8,170 bases of DNA, from contig URWH01000076.1 of NCBI GenBank assembly GCA_900551515.1, forward strand, positions 1 through 8,170. Direction: 5' to 3'. The notes under the pieces were generated by a model. That model worked only from the letters and a program-made list of their open reading frames with translations. It was not told the origin of the DNA and did no database searches. The number at the start of each line of letters is the position of its first letter. The first letter of the stretch is position 1. The translations under genes were made by a program, and so were the position numbers. This DNA is from an uncultured Porphyromonadaceae bacterium. Its GTDB lineage: Bacteria; Bacteroidota; Bacteroidia; Bacteroidales; Muribaculaceae. Shown piece after piece: positions 5,545 to 8,170 of this stretch.

Positions 5545-8023
5545 ACAATCCTGCCACGACGGCGCCGGCGAGCAGCAGATAGATGGCTATGATGGCCACG
5601 TAGGCCACGGTGGTCGTAGTGTGCAGCGATTCAGGATCAAACCACATCTCCACGGTGTGGCTGCCGGCCGGCACTTTCAGCGCACGAAGCAGATAGTTCA
5701 CGCGGCCCGGCTCGACAGGCTTGCCGTCGACGGTCGCATGCCAGCCCCACGGGAAATAGACCTCGGAGAACACTGCCACGCCGCCCTTGGCCGTCTTAAC
5801 GTGGTATTTCAGGCGGTTGGGAGCATAGTAGGTTTCAAAGATCGTGTCCCCGGCCGATTTGGGCGTCGAGGCGCCAAGCACGCTCTCAAATTTCTTGTCG
5901 GCGACAGCCTCGCTGCTGAGATCGAGCTTTTCTACAGCGGCAATCTCTTCGTTGGGCGTGGCTACATATTTCACGCGGTCCACGAGCCATGCGTTGCCCA
6001 TCGCCTCGTCGTTGATCATCGGCATGCCGTTCAGATCGTTGATCAGATATTTGGTGTTGAGCATGTTGAGCATCGGCAGATAGTCATGTTCACCGCTGAA
6101 GAGATAGTAGTTGAGCATATCATCGTAGCGCGTCAGCTTGGCAGCGTGATAGCCGCCCACCGATTTGTGGAAGTACGACGGATCAGAGCCGCCGATCTGA
6201 GTCATGTCGAGCACTCTGTAATTCATGGCCGTGTCGGCGAGGATAGCCTTGTCGGCCGGTGTGGCCTCAAACACAGCCTCATCCGTCAGCGGGGCGGGCA
6301 TGAAGCAGTCGGAGTTGAGATAGCGTTTGTTGACGGTGTAGAGATCGACAAGCACTATCACGCCGATACCTGCTATCATCCATTCACGCTTCACGATGCG
6401 GCGCAGATAGAGCAGCAGCAGAGCGCCGCCGCACAACACGATGATCAGCGACCGCTGGGCATCGCCGCGCACCATGCCTTCGCGGAGCGTCTGCACCTGG
6501 CTGTAGGTCTCGCTTATCACCGAGCGGTCGATGCCGTAAGCCTTAAGCATCTCCTGCTCGTGAGGCAGCAGACCGGTCTCGCCGAACAGCGACGGACTCA
6601 TCAGCGCCACAAGGCATATCACGATCATAGCTCCGAAACTCCACAACAGTTTGTTGCCGTAGCGGCCCCAGAGCTCCTCTTTCGGCGTCGTGCACAGCTG
6701 CTGGAGAGCCATCACGGCAAGGAGCGGCATGGTGAACTCGGCCACCACAAGCGCGCTCTCGGGCGCTCGGAATTTATTGAACAGCGGCATGTGGTCGAAC
6801 ATGAAATCACTGAACCACAAGAAATTGTAACCCCAGGCCACGACGATCGACACGACTGTCAGCACTAAAAGCACCCATTTCAACGGCCCCCGCACTATCA
6901 GGCATCCCAGCAGGAACATCGCGCATATCAGTGCGCCGACATACACCGGGCCGTTCGTGCCCTCCCGGCTGGCAAAATACTGCGGAAGCTGTCCCGTAAT
7001 CTGCTGATGCACAGCGGCGGCCATTTCGTCGGTCGGCTCCATCTCGGCATACGAGTCAAGGTCGCCGAGCGTCACGCCATGGGTCTCACCCTGGCGGGGC
7101 ATGATGGAAGCACCGCCTTTGATGTTGGGTATCAGCAGCGTGAAGGTCTCCGATTTCGTATAGCTGAAGGCCGACATCGCCGCATGGTCCGACCCCGGCT
7201 GGCCTGCGCATTCCGTGATCAGATCCGTGGCCTTGCCGCGGATAGTTTCTTTCGAATATTCATAGGTATTGTAAAGACTTGGCAGATTGGCCGCAACCGC
7301 CAGTATGCCGGCCACGGCAAGCACGCCCGTGGCTATCCACCAGCGGCGCATCTCATGACCGCGTATCGCCCTCACCAGATAGGCGATGGCGAAGCCGGCT
7401 ATCACAAACAGGAAATAATAGGTCATCTGCACATGGTTGCTCGCTATCTGGAGCATACCGAATAGGGCCGCAACCGCCGCTCCCGCGAGGTAACGGCCGC
7501 GGTAGGCGAGCACCACGCCCGCTATTGTCGGCGGGATATAGGCCAGTGTGATGAATTTCCATATATGGCCGGCATTGATGATGATGATGAAATAGCTCGA
7601 AAAGCCGTAGGCCACGGCGCCTATCAGAGCGACATACCACCGCATCTTCATCGCCATCAGCAGGATGAAGAAGCCGAGCATCATCAGAAAAAGCAGGTTG
7701 GCCGGCTCGGGCAGACCGAGCGTCAGCACGTCGCTGAGCCACGTGAACAGCGAGTCGGAGGGATAGCTCGGGGCTATCTGAAACGTGGGCATGCCGCCTA
7801 ACAGCGCATTAGTCCATCGTGTCTCCTCGCCCGTGGCATCGGTAAACGCCTGTGCCTCATGGCCGTTCGCCATGCCCTGACGCATATCGTGCTGCTGCAG
7901 CACATTGCCCATGGCATCGTCGGGATAGAAATAGGCAAACGAGATCAGCGCCATCGCCGCAATAGCGATCACCACGCTCCACAGCCGCCAATCGCTGAAA
8001 ATCTTTTTCACTCTTTCAATCAT
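5489..8023 (-). CDS. YfhO-family multi-spanning membrane protein (GT-C glycosyltransferase-like)
   Basis: An 844-residue protein with about 13-14 predicted membrane spans. The first is at about 14-33 and the last at about 806-826, followed by a charged cytoplasmic tail. After span 1, the first outer loop carries QQHDMRQG with D46, where GT-C enzymes place an acidic residue. Further YfhO-like features are GGMPTFQI in the loop, the H-I-W-K-F...Y-I-P-P segment, and LQIASNHVQMTYYF. Near the C-terminus a soluble beta-rich domain contains FPWGWHATVDGKPV and VPAGSHTVEMWF (within 753-799), a hallmark of the family. Characterised Firmicutes members glycosylate cell-wall polymers using undecaprenyl-linked sugars. 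The Bacteroidetes role is not known to me, so envelope glycosylation here is inference. The length is normal and no break is visible. It is probably the first gene of the run that continues to the tRNA synthetase. Confidence 0.9.
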   Translation of the reverse strand: MIERVKKIFSDWRLWSVVIAIAAMALISFAYFYPDDAMGNVLQQHDMRQGMANGHEAQAFTDATGEETRWTNALLGGMPTFQIAPSYPSDSLFTWLSDVLTLGLPEPANLLFLMMLGFFILLMAMKMRWYVALIGAVAYGFSSYFIIIINAGHIWKFITLAYIPPTIAGVVLAYRGRYLAGAAVAALFGMLQIASNHVQMTYYFLFVIAGFAIAYLVRAIRGHEMRRWWIATGVLAVAGILAVAANLPSLYNTYEYSKETIRGKATDLITECAGQPGSDHAAMSAFSYTKSETFTLLIPNIKGGASIMPRQGETHGVTLGDLDSYAEMEPTDEMAAAVHQQITGQLPQYFASREGTNGPVYVGALICAMFLLGCLIVRGPLKWVLLVLTVVSIVVAWGYNFLWFSDFMFDHMPLFNKFRAPESALVVAEFTMPLLAVMALQQLCTTPKEELWGRYGNKLLWSFGAMIVICLVALMSPSLFGETGLLPHEQEMLKAYGIDRSVISETYSQVQTLREGMVRGDAQRSLIIVLCGGALLLLYLRRIVKREWMIAGIGVIVLVDLYTVNKRYLNSDCFMPAPLTDEAVFEATPADKAILADTAMNYRVLDMTQIGGSDPSYFHKSVGGYHAAKLTRYDDMLNYYLFSGEHDYLPMLNMLNTKYLINDLNGMPMINDEAMGNAWLVDRVKYVATPNEEIAAVEKLDLSSEAVADKKFESVLGASTPKSAGDTIFETYYAPNRLKYHVKTAKGGVAVFSEVYFPWGWHATVDGKPVEPGRVNYLLRALKVPAGSHTVEMWFDPESLHTTTTVAYVAIIAIYLLLAGAVVAGLYGKRKDNETAAPQPEKGK

Positions 8024-8061
8024 ATCTGATAGCTTTTTTCTTACACATTAAAATTAGCCCG

Positions 8062-8093
8062 TAAAGCTACAAAAAAAATCAGCAACGCCCAAA
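8062..8093 (-). promoter_or_regulatory. Bacteroidetes-type promoter for the yfhO-like gene
   Basis: On the minus strand a TTTG (8093-8090) is followed after exactly 20 bases by TAGCTTTA (8069-8062), one mismatch from the -7 consensus TAnnTTTG. A 19-21 base spacing is the known preference of the Bacteroidetes primary sigma factor. Transcription would begin near 8055, leaving a leader of about 30 A/T-rich bases before the ATG at 8023. A second TAnnTTT-like sequence just downstream (TAATTTTA) has no partner at the right distance. Confidence 0.55.
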
Positions 8094-8114
8094 TTCGGGC
8101 GCGCGCCGGGCGCG
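8086..8114. repeat. GC-rich overlapping inverted repeats
   Basis: Three inverted repeats are packed together. One is CGCCC/GGGCG around a six-base loop (8086-8101). The second is a perfect ten-base palindrome, GGCGCGCGCC (8098-8107). The third is CGCGCC-G-GGCGCG (8102-8114). They stand out against A/T-rich flanks. On the minus strand, the first stem is followed seven bases later by eight T's (8078-8071). That could be a terminator for a gene right of the window, although the gap is longer than usual. The rest of the leader, 8115-8170, shows nothing I can name. Confidence 0.45.
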
Positions 8115-8170
8115 TCGCAGATTAAACAAGCAAGTGCGAATTTACAAAAATCATCGAGACCATTCACCAA

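Noticed and set aside
5507..6868. 453-residue open frame on the plus strand
   Set aside because: It lies wholly antisense to the convincing yfhO-like gene, is rich in His, Arg and Gln with no recognisable domain, and is the kind of shadow frame that GC-rich codon use creates.
7577..7590. GAT trinucleotide run
   Set aside because: It simply encodes four consecutive isoleucines in a membrane span of the yfhO-like protein, and four copies are too few to suggest phase variation.

Overview
This window looks like the chromosome of a Bacteroidales bacterium, most likely a GC-rich member such as Muribaculaceae. That placement rests on protein style (a Bacteroidetes-type YfhO protein, a methyltransferase-like protein with the HSPF-type N-terminus common in that phylum, and a lipoprotein efflux adaptor) and on a -33/-7 promoter of the Bacteroidetes type ahead of the yfhO-like gene. 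It is an inference from memory of these families, not from a search. Every gene I can support is on the minus strand, so the window is read below from right to left.

Positions 8170-5489: a short promoter-bearing leader precedes a large multi-spanning membrane protein of the YfhO (GT-C fold glycosyltransferase-like) family. Positions 5544-3019: three tightly packed genes follow. They are a small, apparently degenerate methyltransferase-like protein, a complete XerC/XerD tyrosine recombinase with all catalytic residues, and a glutamyl-Q tRNA(Asp) synthetase. Gaps or overlaps between these four genes are from about -56 to +25 bases, so they could be one transcript driven from the promoter near 8062-8093.

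Positions 3018-2893 are the only internal intergenic gap. It holds a 27-base near-perfect palindrome just before the next start codon, a good candidate operator. Positions 2892-1: a TetR-family regulator, a TolC-like outer-membrane factor and a HlyD-like periplasmic adaptor follow, each joined to the next by a 4-base ATGA overlap. A possible further gene begins at position 38 and runs off the left edge. This is the layout of a self-regulated efflux operon. The inner-membrane pump, expected to be an ABC-2 type ATPase and permeases, is probably just beyond the window.

I see no rRNA or tRNA genes, CRISPR arrays, insertion sequences or phage genes. Nothing here is clearly a new system. The items most worth a second look are the palindrome before the TetR gene and the shrunken methyltransferase-like protein.
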